Origin: WLND01 sp040398845
Lineage (GTDB): Bacteria > Actinomycetota > Actinomycetes > S36-B12
Length of the DNA stretch: 64,000 nucleotides
Reading direction: 5' to 3'
Assembly: GCA_040398845.1 (NCBI GenBank)
Contig: JBBATH010000018.1
Span: 1 to 64,000 of the forward strand
Part shown: positions 44,397-52,080 of the stretch, piece after piece
Numbering within the stretch: the stretch's first letter is position 1
How the letters are laid out: each line of letters begins with the position of its first letter
Notes under the pieces: model-generated
Told to the model about the DNA's origin: nothing
The model's input: only the letters and a program-made list of their open reading frames with translations
The model's database searches: none
Translations under genes and position numbers: made by a program

Positions 44397-45200
44397 TTAG
44401 TGCCGATCCCACCAGATCGTCGCGAGTGGACGCGGTCCGTTGAGGGGAGCCTGCGCGAGCGCCGCGGCGACGTCATCGGCTCTCTCCTTCGGCAGGCACA
44501 GCCGGATACGGGTGAACCTCACCTCGTCGGCCGCAGACATCGGCGATCTGTGGCCGAATTCAGGATCGTCCCACCGTTCGAGGTTCGCCTCGAAGCCCAT
44601 CGCTCGGCAGATGGCGAAAAGGTCCTCAGCCGTGGGGCGGGTTGGACGATCGAGGTCCCAGAACTGCTTCCAGAGGGGGGTGAGTGTCGACATGGGGTGG
44701 TGCATCGGGATTTCGATGACGACCCTGCTGCGCGCATGATCGTTGAGCGCCTGGAGGAACGGGACGATATCGGCGACGTTATACGCGACGTGGTGGCATA
44801 CCACGACATCGCACTCGGGGACGTCATCGGCGACCTCCGGCCAATCGCCGAGGTATTGGTGATGGACGACACCTCGGCGCACCGCGCCGTCGGCGAACTC
44901 GTCGAGCATCGCCTGCTGGTGATCAACCGCAACGACGGTACCGGCCGGTGGCGTCACCGCGAATGCGGCCCTGCCTCCTCCGGACCCAACATCGAGCAAG
45001 CTCCCGGTGGCGGGCACTCCTTCGCGCGCCAACCGATGGGATGGCGAATCGGTGATCTCTCCTCCAACCGTGAACATCGCTACCGGATGCGACCATGGCG
45101 CCTCCTCCGCCTGATCGAGAATGTACGGCGGGATGACCCACGAGGCAAGGTCGTCCTGCCACTGCTCGGACAACTCCACAAGACGCACGCCATCGGTCAC
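44397..45200 (-). CDS. class I SAM-dependent methyltransferase
   Basis: A 267-residue protein with the SAM-binding motif I GSLLDVGSGGGRAAFAV (residues about 66-82), acidic motif II VVAVDHQQAMLDEF and motif IV-like ECDVVVCHHVAYNV. The substrate cannot be told. It lies between the secreted propeller gene and the PLP gene on the same strand, but no joint pathway is evident. Confidence 0.85.
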   Translation of the reverse strand: MTDGVRLVELSEQWQDDLASWVIPPYILDQAEEAPWSHPVAMFTVGGEITDSPSHRLAREGVPATGSLLDVGSGGGRAAFAVTPPAGTVVAVDHQQAMLDEFADGAVRRGVVHHQYLGDWPEVADDVPECDVVVCHHVAYNVADIVPFLQALNDHARSRVVIEIPMHHPMSTLTPLWKQFWDLDRPTRPTAEDLFAICRAMGFEANLERWDDPEFGHRSPMSAADEVRFTRIRLCLPKERADDVAAALAQAPLNGPRPLATIWWDRH

Positions 45201-45204
45201 GTCG

Positions 45205-46623
45205 TCAGCCCTTGACCCGAACCGACTTCGATGTCGCCGCGAGTTGGTTCAGGGCGCCGGAGTATGTCACTGCAACTCGGCAGGAAACCTTGGCATCGAC
45301 ATCGCCCGCGCGGGGGGTGAACTTTTTCGCGTTCTGATTGGCGATGGCCTTGCCCCCTCGCAGCCATTGGTAGCGAGCACTCGCGGGGGGTCCGCCATGG
45401 TTGTTTATGTAGCTGCAGGTCAGCGCCGAGCCCACCTTCGCCGTTCCCGAAACCTTTACGGACAAAATTGGGCCGACACCTGTGCCGAGACGGCCAACCT
45501 GCAACGTGGTCGGCGCCGGAGTGGGATTCACCAGGCTCGTGAACCACACACTCCCATCGGCTCCCATAGCAACCGAGGTCGGCATCGCACCCGCGGTCGG
45601 AATGGTGAACTCGGTGATGACCGGGGTGCTCTTCACACCGAGGCCGACGAATTTGATCAGGGCATTACCTATGCCATTGCCGATCCACAGGCTGCCATCC
45701 GGCCCCGGGGTGATTGACGACGGCTGCGCGTTGGCAGACGGAAGCGCAAATGCGGTTGCCACCCCGGACGTGGTCAACCGGGTGATCTTGCCGTCGGAGT
45801 TTTGGGTGATCCACAGGTTTCCATCGTCGCCATCCGTGATGGCGCCGATCGAAGGGTTGGTGCCCGTCGTCGACGCAGGCGGCGCTGTGGTGACCGGCAT
45901 GGTCGTCACCACGCCCGTCATCGTGATTTGTCCGACCCTGTTTGCCGCGGGGATCGTGAACCACACACTCTCCAGCGGCCCTGCGGTGATCTCAAACCCG
46001 CACATCAAGCAGCCATTGTCCGAAGTGATGACGGCCGGTCCGGTGGCGCCGGGAGTTGGGATGGGGAACTCGGTGATCACTCCCCCGGGGGTGATTCGGC
46101 CGATCCCGCTGGCGTCGTCCAAAACGAACCAAATGTTCCCGTCGGGACCTGCAGTGATACCCATTGGCATCGCATTTGCGGTCGGCACCGGATAGGTCGT
46201 GATGACGCCCGATGGCGTGATCTTGCCGACGAGGTTCGCGAAGAACTCGGTGAACCACATATTGCCGTCAGGCCCTGCGGCGATAGCGAACAGCCCGGGG
46301 CCGCCTGTCGACGCACTTGACGCAGTGGTCGGCACCGCAAAATAGGTAACTGCACCACTCGGGGTTATTCGGCCGATCGAGTTGTTGGCGTTGTTCGTGA
46401 ACCACATGTTGCCGTCCGGGCCAGACGCAATGGCGTTGGCGCCCTCGCCTGCAGGGCCGAGTTCGAACATGGTGAACTCACCGGCCGGGGCTGCCGATCC
46501 ACTGCTCGCTGGGAGCACTGCCAGGGCTGCGCCCGCGAGAAGAGCTAGGCCGACAGTGCGGAGGCCTCGAACATCCGTCCCACGTCGCGAAAATCCAACT
46601 GTCGTCGGTCGGGCCTGTGTCAT
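45205..46623 (-). CDS. secreted streptogramin-lyase-like beta-propeller protein
   Basis: 472 residues from the ATG at 46623, which has AAGGAGG 7 bases upstream. A signal peptide (LRTVGLALLAGAALAVLPA, cleaved near GSAAPAG) precedes about seven repeats with the word ITAGPDGNIWFT or close variants, typical of Vgb-like propellers. The last 80 residues form an Ig-like domain (GSALTCSYINNHGG, ARYQWLRGGKAI, VSCRVAVTYSGA). The catalytic histidines of true virginiamycin B lyase are not obvious, so an extracellular binding or structural role is as likely as lyase activity. Confidence 0.85.
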   Translation of the reverse strand: MTQARPTTVGFSRRGTDVRGLRTVGLALLAGAALAVLPASSGSAAPAGEFTMFELGPAGEGANAIASGPDGNMWFTNNANNSIGRITPSGAVTYFAVPTTASSASTGGPGLFAIAAGPDGNMWFTEFFANLVGKITPSGVITTYPVPTANAMPMGITAGPDGNIWFVLDDASGIGRITPGGVITEFPIPTPGATGPAVITSDNGCLMCGFEITAGPLESVWFTIPAANRVGQITMTGVVTTMPVTTAPPASTTGTNPSIGAITDGDDGNLWITQNSDGKITRLTTSGVATAFALPSANAQPSSITPGPDGSLWIGNGIGNALIKFVGLGVKSTPVITEFTIPTAGAMPTSVAMGADGSVWFTSLVNPTPAPTTLQVGRLGTGVGPILSVKVSGTAKVGSALTCSYINNHGGPPASARYQWLRGGKAIANQNAKKFTPRAGDVDAKVSCRVAVTYSGALNQLAATSKSVRVKG

Positions 46624-46690
46624 CGTTGGTCCTCCTTGTTGGGACACGGCGGAATTAGCCGCGGACCTCTGGTGATCCTAAGGCAGCAGT

Positions 46691-48166
46691 TCATCGTCCT
46701 TCGGTCTCCTGCCGGCGCACTCGCGCTCGCCCGAAGGCCCACGTGCCGGCGAATCCGATGAGTAGGGCAACGATGACCCCGAGGTCGGAGCCTCGCCATT
46801 CCGACAGTTCGGCTACCCCGAAGATGTCGAAAAAGTACCCCTGCCAGGCGAGAATCGTGATGCTGGTGCTCGAGGTGACAAGGCCGAAGCCCACGAACGT
46901 TCCCGCGATCATGCTGCCGAGCGCGGGCCAGCCCACCGATCCATAGCGTCCACGCGCGTCGAATATGTCGACGCTCGAGTAGTCCTGCCGGCGGCAGGTG
47001 GCGTCTGCAATGAATGCGCCCGACCAGGCAGCCAGCGGCACCCCGAGGAAGATGAGGAAGCCCTCGAACGGGCCGAAGAACGACCCGGCGAACCAGACGA
47101 GGTAGAGGCTGCCGAGGGTCATGAGCACTCCGTCGAGCCCGGCGGCAACCGCCCGAGGGACCTTAAGCCCGAGGGTGAGCAGCGTCAGGCCGGAGGAGTA
47201 GAGGTCCATGGAGGCGGCTACCGTCGCGGCGAGCGAAAGCGCGAGGAGGAAGAGCAGGAGGATCAACGCGCTGGTCGGCAGCAGCGACATCAATGCGCCG
47301 ATGGGATTGGTGTCCAGCTGCCCGACAAGGCTCGGGTCGGACGTGACGAGCATGAGCCCGTAGATGACGAGAACTGACGGCATCAGGCTCCCCGCGAAGG
47401 TCGTCCAGCCGACGATGCCCCTGCTCGACGAACCCCTCGGCAGGTATCGCGAGTAGTCGGCTCCGCTGTTCGTCCACGAGAGGCCGAAGGCTGCGGCGGC
47501 GATCACTCCGGCTCCAATGCAGCCCGCGACTGACACCCGGTCGATGCGGCCAAATGACGTCCAGTTCACGTTGCCGATCGTGAGAGCGATGAAGGCAATG
47601 GTCATCGCAATGCTCGCGACTGTCACGAAGCTCTGGAATCGAGTGACGAGCCTGAATCCGAAGACTCCTGCGACCATGACGACGCCAACGGCGACAACGA
47701 AGACCACGACCTCAACAGCACCGCCGCTGGGCCATCCGAGTCGGGCGAAGACCGTGTTCGCCGCCAGCACCGTGGTGACGACGGTGGCGATCTCCCATCC
47801 AACGCAGACAAGATACGAGACAAAGGTCGGCACCGCATTGCCGCGCACGCCGAATGCGGTGCGCGAGATGACCATCGTCGGGGCAGACGCCCGCGTGCCC
47901 GCGAGGCTCACGAGGCCAACAACGAAGAACGACACGACAATCCCCAACACGCATGCGACAGCCGTTGGAATGAAGCTCATACCGAAGGCCGCGAGCAAGG
48001 CAGCGATCGAGATGTTGCCCAACGAGATGCTGGAGGCGGCCCATGGCCAGAAAAGCGATCGGGGGGTGCCGTGCCGTTCGTCTTCCGGGATGACGTTGAT
48101 TCCGTTGCTCTCGACATGCAGGGCCGGTGGGGCTTCGACGGACCGGGGCGGTGAGGACAAGGTCAT
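46691..48166 (-). CDS. NCS1 family purine/cytosine permease-like transporter
   Basis: 491 residues with twelve hydrophobic helices. Typical NCS1 elements are FWPWAASSISLGNISIAALL near the N-terminus, VISRTAFGVRGNAVPTFVSY, and GLSWTNSGADYSRYLPRGSS. It should import a nucleobase or related compound by cation symport; specificity cannot be inferred. No catabolic enzymes are adjacent. Confidence 0.88.
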   Translation of the reverse strand: MTLSSPPRSVEAPPALHVESNGINVIPEDERHGTPRSLFWPWAASSISLGNISIAALLAAFGMSFIPTAVACVLGIVVSFFVVGLVSLAGTRASAPTMVISRTAFGVRGNAVPTFVSYLVCVGWEIATVVTTVLAANTVFARLGWPSGGAVEVVVFVVAVGVVMVAGVFGFRLVTRFQSFVTVASIAMTIAFIALTIGNVNWTSFGRIDRVSVAGCIGAGVIAAAAFGLSWTNSGADYSRYLPRGSSSRGIVGWTTFAGSLMPSVLVIYGLMLVTSDPSLVGQLDTNPIGALMSLLPTSALILLLFLLALSLAATVAASMDLYSSGLTLLTLGLKVPRAVAAGLDGVLMTLGSLYLVWFAGSFFGPFEGFLIFLGVPLAAWSGAFIADATCRRQDYSSVDIFDARGRYGSVGWPALGSMIAGTFVGFGLVTSSTSITILAWQGYFFDIFGVAELSEWRGSDLGVIVALLIGFAGTWAFGRARVRRQETEGR

Positions 48167-48244
48167 GAACCTTAAGCGTAGCCGCGGTCATGTCGATCAT
48201 CGGTCACCTCCACATGACGGCCGGCCGCCGGTATCGTGGGCCCC

Positions 48245-48922
48245 GTGAGCACACCAGCCGAATCCCCGGCCACCTCGCCCGACCGAAATCCGCTCCGCAT
48301 CCTCATCGGGGGCCCCCGCGGCGCCCTCGAGAGTGTCCTACCTCCCCTGATGTTCGTCGCCACGTTCGAACTGTCGGGCAGCATCGGCTGGGCCGTCGGG
48401 GTCGCGCTCGTGATCGCCATCGTGTTCGCGATCTGGCGCATAGCTGAAGGCAAGCGGCCAACGAGGGCACTCAGCGCCCTGCTCATCGTGGCAATCAGCG
48501 CCTACGTCGCGGTGAGGACCGACAGTGCAGTCGCCTTCTTCTGGCCGCGAGTGCTCGTGAATCTGATCTCGGCGCTCGCCTTCGCAGTGTCGATCATGGT
48601 CCGCTGGCCCCTGCTCGGTGTCATCGTCGGGCCGATCGTCGGCACCCGCATGCGCTGGCGCCAGGATCCGGATCTCATGCGCGCCTATGCACGCGCCTCG
48701 TGGCTATGGGTGGCCCTATGCCTCATCCGAGCGGCTGTCCTCGTGCCCCTCATTGAGCAGCAACTTGTTTGGGGCCTCGCGGTCACCGGTGCGATCTTCT
48801 ACGTCCTCGTCATCGTCACGGTGCTCCTCTCGTGGGTCGTCATCCGCCGCGCCCTGCCAGCAGACCACCAAGGCATCCGCCACCCAGTCACGTCATCAAG
48901 CACCAACCCCCACACCAACTAG
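48245..48922 (+). CDS. DUF3159 domain membrane protein
   Basis: About 225 residues from GTG 48245 (GTG 48236 is an in-frame alternative). The N-terminal LRILIGGPRGALESVLPPLMFVA is characteristic of DUF3159. About six helices follow, with PTRALSALLIVAISAYVAV and VRWPLLGVIVGPIVG. The family is restricted to actinobacteria; function unknown. It is divergent from the NCS1 permease. Confidence 0.88.
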   Translation: MSTPAESPATSPDRNPLRILIGGPRGALESVLPPLMFVATFELSGSIGWAVGVALVIAIVFAIWRIAEGKRPTRALSALLIVAISAYVAVRTDSAVAFFWPRVLVNLISALAFAVSIMVRWPLLGVIVGPIVGTRMRWRQDPDLMRAYARASWLWVALCLIRAAVLVPLIEQQLVWGLAVTGAIFYVLVIVTVLLSWVVIRRALPADHQGIRHPVTSSSTNPHTN

Positions 48923-48934
48923 CCCCCCGCCCCC

Positions 48935-49010
48935 GGTCATTTCATCCAGTTTCCGGTCGAAATGGCCAAGAAATTGGTCAGGTGACCGCGTAAATGGTCA
49001 TTTCATCCAA
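48935..49010. repeat. two copies of a GGTCATTTCATCCA repeat (left arm)
   Basis: GGTCATTTCATCCAG lies at 48935-48949 and GGTCATTTCATCCAA at 48996-49010. A third copy in inverted orientation, CTGGATGAGATGACCA, lies at 49429-49444. The copies bracket the small gene at 49028-49384. Confidence 0.75.
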
Positions 49011-49027
49011 CTCGATTGCGTGCGCGA

Positions 49028-49384
49028 TCACGATTCCTGATCCCACCGCCCGCGCAACAAATCATCCGCCGCCTGCTCAAGCGCACCGGCGATTTCACTT
49101 ACCATCTCTGGGGTCAGGTCGGAGCAGGTCGCGGGATCAGCCGCCTCAGCATGATCCCTATCGGCCTCGCCTCGCACCAAAGGAGCGCGGACGAGTTCGG
49201 GTCCCACGAACCAGTAGGCGTATCCGTCGGTGTTCGCCATGATCGTGCCCTGCGCGAGGTTCGAGGGGGTGGAAAGCGCAGCCGAGAGGGCAGACAGTGC
49301 CTGCGCCCGCTGCTGATTCTCCCGCCTCGCCTTCACGAGCATCCACCACAGGATTGTGACGCCGACGATCACTATGAACTCCAC
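49028..49384 (-). CDS. small membrane-anchored hypothetical protein inside an inverted repeat
   Basis: 118 residues with an N-terminal membrane helix (MEFIVIVGVTILWWMLV), a basic/helical stretch ARRENQQRAQALSALSAALS, and an acidic helical end (LTPEMVSEIAGALEQAADDL). I do not recognise a family. The gene is the only one between inverted copies of a 15-bp repeat. Coding is plausible from the membrane-helix start and length, but no strong ribosome-binding site was confirmed. Confidence 0.55.
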   Translation of the reverse strand: MEFIVIVGVTILWWMLVKARRENQQRAQALSALSAALSTPSNLAQGTIMANTDGYAYWFVGPELVRAPLVRGEADRDHAEAADPATCSDLTPEMVSEIAGALEQAADDLLRGRWDQES

Positions 49385-49428
49385 GCCCGGACACTAGGGC
49401 CGGGCGCTGACAGTGGCGGAACGAAATG

Positions 49429-49444
49429 CTGGATGAGATGACCA
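49429..49444. repeat. inverted copy of the GGTCATTTCATCCA repeat (right arm)
   Basis: CTGGATGAGATGACCA is the reverse complement of TGGTCATCTCATCCAG, differing from the left copies by one base in the shared core. About 30 bases further, TTGGTCAG and GAAATGAC words echo the left side (TTGGTCAG at about 48975), so the repeated element may be longer and diverged. Confidence 0.7.
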
Positions 49445-49531
49445 AGATGCAAGCCAAATGACGCAATTCTTGGTCAGTTGCGCCGGATTCTGTACGAAAT
49501 GACTCGAGGGTGGGGTGCGTTCGAGTTTCGG

Positions 49532-50341
49532 CTACCCGCGTTGGCAGGTGGGGCACCAGAACAGGTTTCGGGCCTGCATGTCGGTGACCTGCACCACGTC
49601 GTCGCACAGGTAGCACGGCAGCCCCGCGCGCCGGTAGACGTACACCTCGCCGCCGTGCCGATCGCGTCGCGCCTCCCGGCCCATGATCTCCGGCAGGTGC
49701 TCTGGCCGGACCGTGTCGATCCGCCGACGCTTCACCCCATCGGCCATGAGCACCGTGAGATCCGTCCAGATCGCATCGAAATCGGCCCACGAGACCTGCA
49801 CTCCCGGCCGGAAGGGCGAGATCCCATGCCGAAAGAGCACCTCGGCGCGGTAGATGTTGCCGACCCCGGCGAAGAGCCGCTGGTCCATGAGGAGGGCGCC
49901 GATCGCCACCCGACTTCGGGTCACCTTCTCCCACGCCATCAGCGGGTCGGCGTCCGTCCGAATCGGGTCGGGTCCGATCTTCGACACGGCGATACGGCAC
50001 TCCTCCTCGGTGAGCACCTCGCAGGCCGTCGGCCCGCGCAGCTCAGCATGGTGCGTCGCGTTCTGCAGCCGAAGCCGGATGAGCCCGCGCTCGGCCGGCG
50101 CCTCGCCCTTGGCGATGCGCCACTTGCCGAATAGCCCGAGATGGACGTGAATCGAGCGGCCGGAGTCAAACGCGATGAACAGATGCTTGCCGAACGCCTG
50201 CGTCCCGGTCACCGTCAAACCGTCGAGCAGTGCCGCCCCCTCAGCGAATCTCCCCTGCGGGCTGTCGACCGAGCACGGCTTCCCGGCAAGGGCTCGCTTC
50301 AGGGCCTTCGCCTGGCTATGGACGACGTGACCTTCGGGCAT
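49532..50341 (-). CDS. Fpg/Nei family DNA glycosylase (endonuclease VIII-like)
   Basis: A 269-residue base-excision glycosylase/AP lyase. The catalytic N-terminus is MPEGHVVHSQAK (Pro2/Glu3, Nei type). The helix-two-turn-helix region includes DQRLFAGVGNIYRAEVLF, and the C-terminal zinc finger is CYLCDDVVQVTDMQARNLFWC plus PTC. It removes oxidised pyrimidines or related lesions. It is divergent from the DUF429 gene with 26 bases between starts. Confidence 0.93.
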   Translation of the reverse strand: MPEGHVVHSQAKALKRALAGKPCSVDSPQGRFAEGAALLDGLTVTGTQAFGKHLFIAFDSGRSIHVHLGLFGKWRIAKGEAPAERGLIRLRLQNATHHAELRGPTACEVLTEEECRIAVSKIGPDPIRTDADPLMAWEKVTRSRVAIGALLMDQRLFAGVGNIYRAEVLFRHGISPFRPGVQVSWADFDAIWTDLTVLMADGVKRRRIDTVRPEHLPEIMGREARRDRHGGEVYVYRRAGLPCYLCDDVVQVTDMQARNLFWCPTCQRG

Positions 50342-50367
50342 GCCGATGATCCTGACAGGCTTGGCGA

Positions 50368-51060
50368 ATGGCAGCGACCGCAGGACACCTCATCGGCATC
50401 GACGGCTACCGGGGCGGCTGGGTCGGCGCAGTGTGGGCGGGCGGGTCGATCAATTGGCTCACGGCGCCGATCGGCGGCTTCGCCTCCCTTGTCGACGGGG
50501 CAGCGGTCATCTGCGTCGACATCCCCGTCGGGCTCGCCGACAGCGGCTGGCGCCCGTGCGACCTGCGCGCCAAGAAACTCCTCGGCTCGGCTCGGGCGCG
50601 CGTCTTCATGACTCCCCCTCGCGGGGTCATCCTCCTCGGCCTGTCAGCTCCGAACGATGAGGTGCAGCGCCGCTCCCAGGAGCTCACCGGCCAGGGCGTG
50701 AGCCGGCAGGCGCTCGGCCTCGCCTCCCGCATCCTCGACGTCGACGGCTGCCTGCCGGACAGCCGGATCCTCGAGGTGCATCCCGAGCTCGTGTTCCAGC
50801 GGATAGCCGGCGAGTCGCTGCCCTCGAAGAAGCAGGCAAATGGGGTGGCGCGCCGGATCTCATCGCTCGCTTTGGCCATGCCGGACGTTGACGTCATCGC
50901 CGTGCTCGAAGCGTGCCCGGGCGACGTGCCGATCGACGACAGCCTCGATGCCCTCGCCACGCTCTGGACGGCGAGGCGTCACTCCGCCGGCCAAAGCGAG
51001 GGGATCATCGCCCACCCTGAGCTCGATGCCCGGGGCACCGCGATGCAGATGACGATCTGA
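50368..51060 (+). CDS. DUF429 family protein
   Basis: A 230-residue DUF429 protein. GIDGYRGGWVGAVW near the N-terminus and ICVDIPVGLADSGWRPCD are typical acidic blocks of its RNase H-like fold; EVHPELVFQRIAG and DDSLDALATLWTARR follow. The function is not established; a nuclease activity is only suggested by fold. It shares a short divergent promoter region with the nei-like gene. Confidence 0.88.
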   Translation: MAATAGHLIGIDGYRGGWVGAVWAGGSINWLTAPIGGFASLVDGAAVICVDIPVGLADSGWRPCDLRAKKLLGSARARVFMTPPRGVILLGLSAPNDEVQRRSQELTGQGVSRQALGLASRILDVDGCLPDSRILEVHPELVFQRIAGESLPSKKQANGVARRISSLALAMPDVDVIAVLEACPGDVPIDDSLDALATLWTARRHSAGQSEGIIAHPELDARGTAMQMTI

Positions 51061-51077
51061 CGTATCTCGGATGAGCC

Positions 51078-51437
51078 TCAGTCCGGACGGCAGGCCGTCG
51101 TCGAGCCGGGCAGCCGGTGCCGGTTTGCGGCCACGACACGATAGGCACCCTCGGTCAGCCACGACAGCCTCGACAAGCCGATGATCGCCCCCGCAGCGCG
51201 CCACGGCTGGCGACAATACGAGAGCGCATCCGCGATCGCTGCACCACCGGATGTCCGGCGATCGCCACGGACGAACTGGACGGCAGAATCGCACTGCTCA
51301 GGGGTGAGCCCCAGCGCACTGATGTCGGCCCGCTGCCACGCCACGATCACGAGCCCGCCTCGAGACCACGCAGTGAGCCGCGCCGCTGACGAGGTACAGA
51401 AGCCGCAGTCGCCGTCGAAGACGAGGGTCGCGGTCAA
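51078..51437 (-). CDS. thiol-disulfide oxidoreductase DCC family protein
   Basis: A 119-residue DUF393/DCC protein. The name-giving motif is in LVFDGDCGFCTSSAARLTAW (residues 5-24), with the CxxC redox pair. It overlaps the DsbA-like gene upstream by 4 bases (ATGA), so the two thiol proteins are co-translated and may act together in redox balance. Confidence 0.9.
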   Translation of the reverse strand: MTATLVFDGDCGFCTSSAARLTAWSRGGLVIVAWQRADISALGLTPEQCDSAVQFVRGDRRTSGGAAIADALSYCRQPWRAAGAIIGLSRLSWLTEGAYRVVAANRHRLPGSTTACRPD

Positions 51438-52051
51438 TCGAAGATCGGATCCTGGTCGCGGGAGCGCTTGAGCTCGAAGAATCCCGGGGTGCCGGCGACG
51501 AGCAGCACGCCGTCCCAGAGACGTCCGGCCTGCTCCCCCTTGGGTGCCGGGGTTACCACCGGGCCGAAGAAACCGATGAGCACGCCATCTGCGCCGGGCA
51601 CGGCGATGACCGGGGTGCCGACATCCGTCCCGACGAGCCCGACACCGCGCGCATGGCTGGCGCGCAGCTCGGCATCGACGCTGTCGCCGTCGCCGACTGC
51701 CGCGAGTTCGGCGGGCAGCCCGACTGATGCAAGAGACTCGGCGATCACCTCGTCGACGTCCTTCCTGCCACCGGGGTGGAATCGCTCGCCCATGGCCGAG
51801 TACAGGGGAAGGACGACGCTGTCGCCGTGCTGCTGCTGCGCGGCGATGATCACGCGCACGGGCTTCCAGGCATGGCGCATGAACTCTACGTACTCCTCCG
51901 GCAGCTCCTTGCCGTCATTGAGCACCGCCAGGGACATGACGTTCCAGCGCACCGTGACATCGCGGACCCGCTCCACTTCGAGCATCCAGCGTGAGGTCAT
52001 CCACGCCCAGGGGCACATCGGGTCAAACCAGAAGTCGGCTGTTGTCGTCAT
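51434..52051 (-). CDS. DsbA family protein, mycothiol-dependent reductase-like
   Basis: 205 residues from ATG 52051 (MTTTADFWFDPMCPWAWMTS). The DPMCPWAW motif and the block PVIAVPGADGVLIGFFGPV are typical of the actinobacterial Rv2466c-like family, which uses mycothiol. The second cysteine of a CxxC is absent (CPWA), so it would work as a one-cysteine enzyme. It overlaps the DCC gene and is divergent from pepN by 29 bases. Confidence 0.88.
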   Translation of the reverse strand: MTTTADFWFDPMCPWAWMTSRWMLEVERVRDVTVRWNVMSLAVLNDGKELPEEYVEFMRHAWKPVRVIIAAQQQHGDSVVLPLYSAMGERFHPGGRKDVDEVIAESLASVGLPAELAAVGDGDSVDAELRASHARGVGLVGTDVGTPVIAVPGADGVLIGFFGPVVTPAPKGEQAGRLWDGVLLVAGTPGFFELKRSRDQDPIFD

Positions 52052-52080
52052 GAGCACCACGGTAGTGGAAGGATGCGCAC

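Noticed and set aside
45205..46623. True virginiamycin B lyase (resistance gene).
   Set aside because: Only the generic propeller repeats are visible; the catalytic residues and length do not clearly match, and an Ig-like domain follows.
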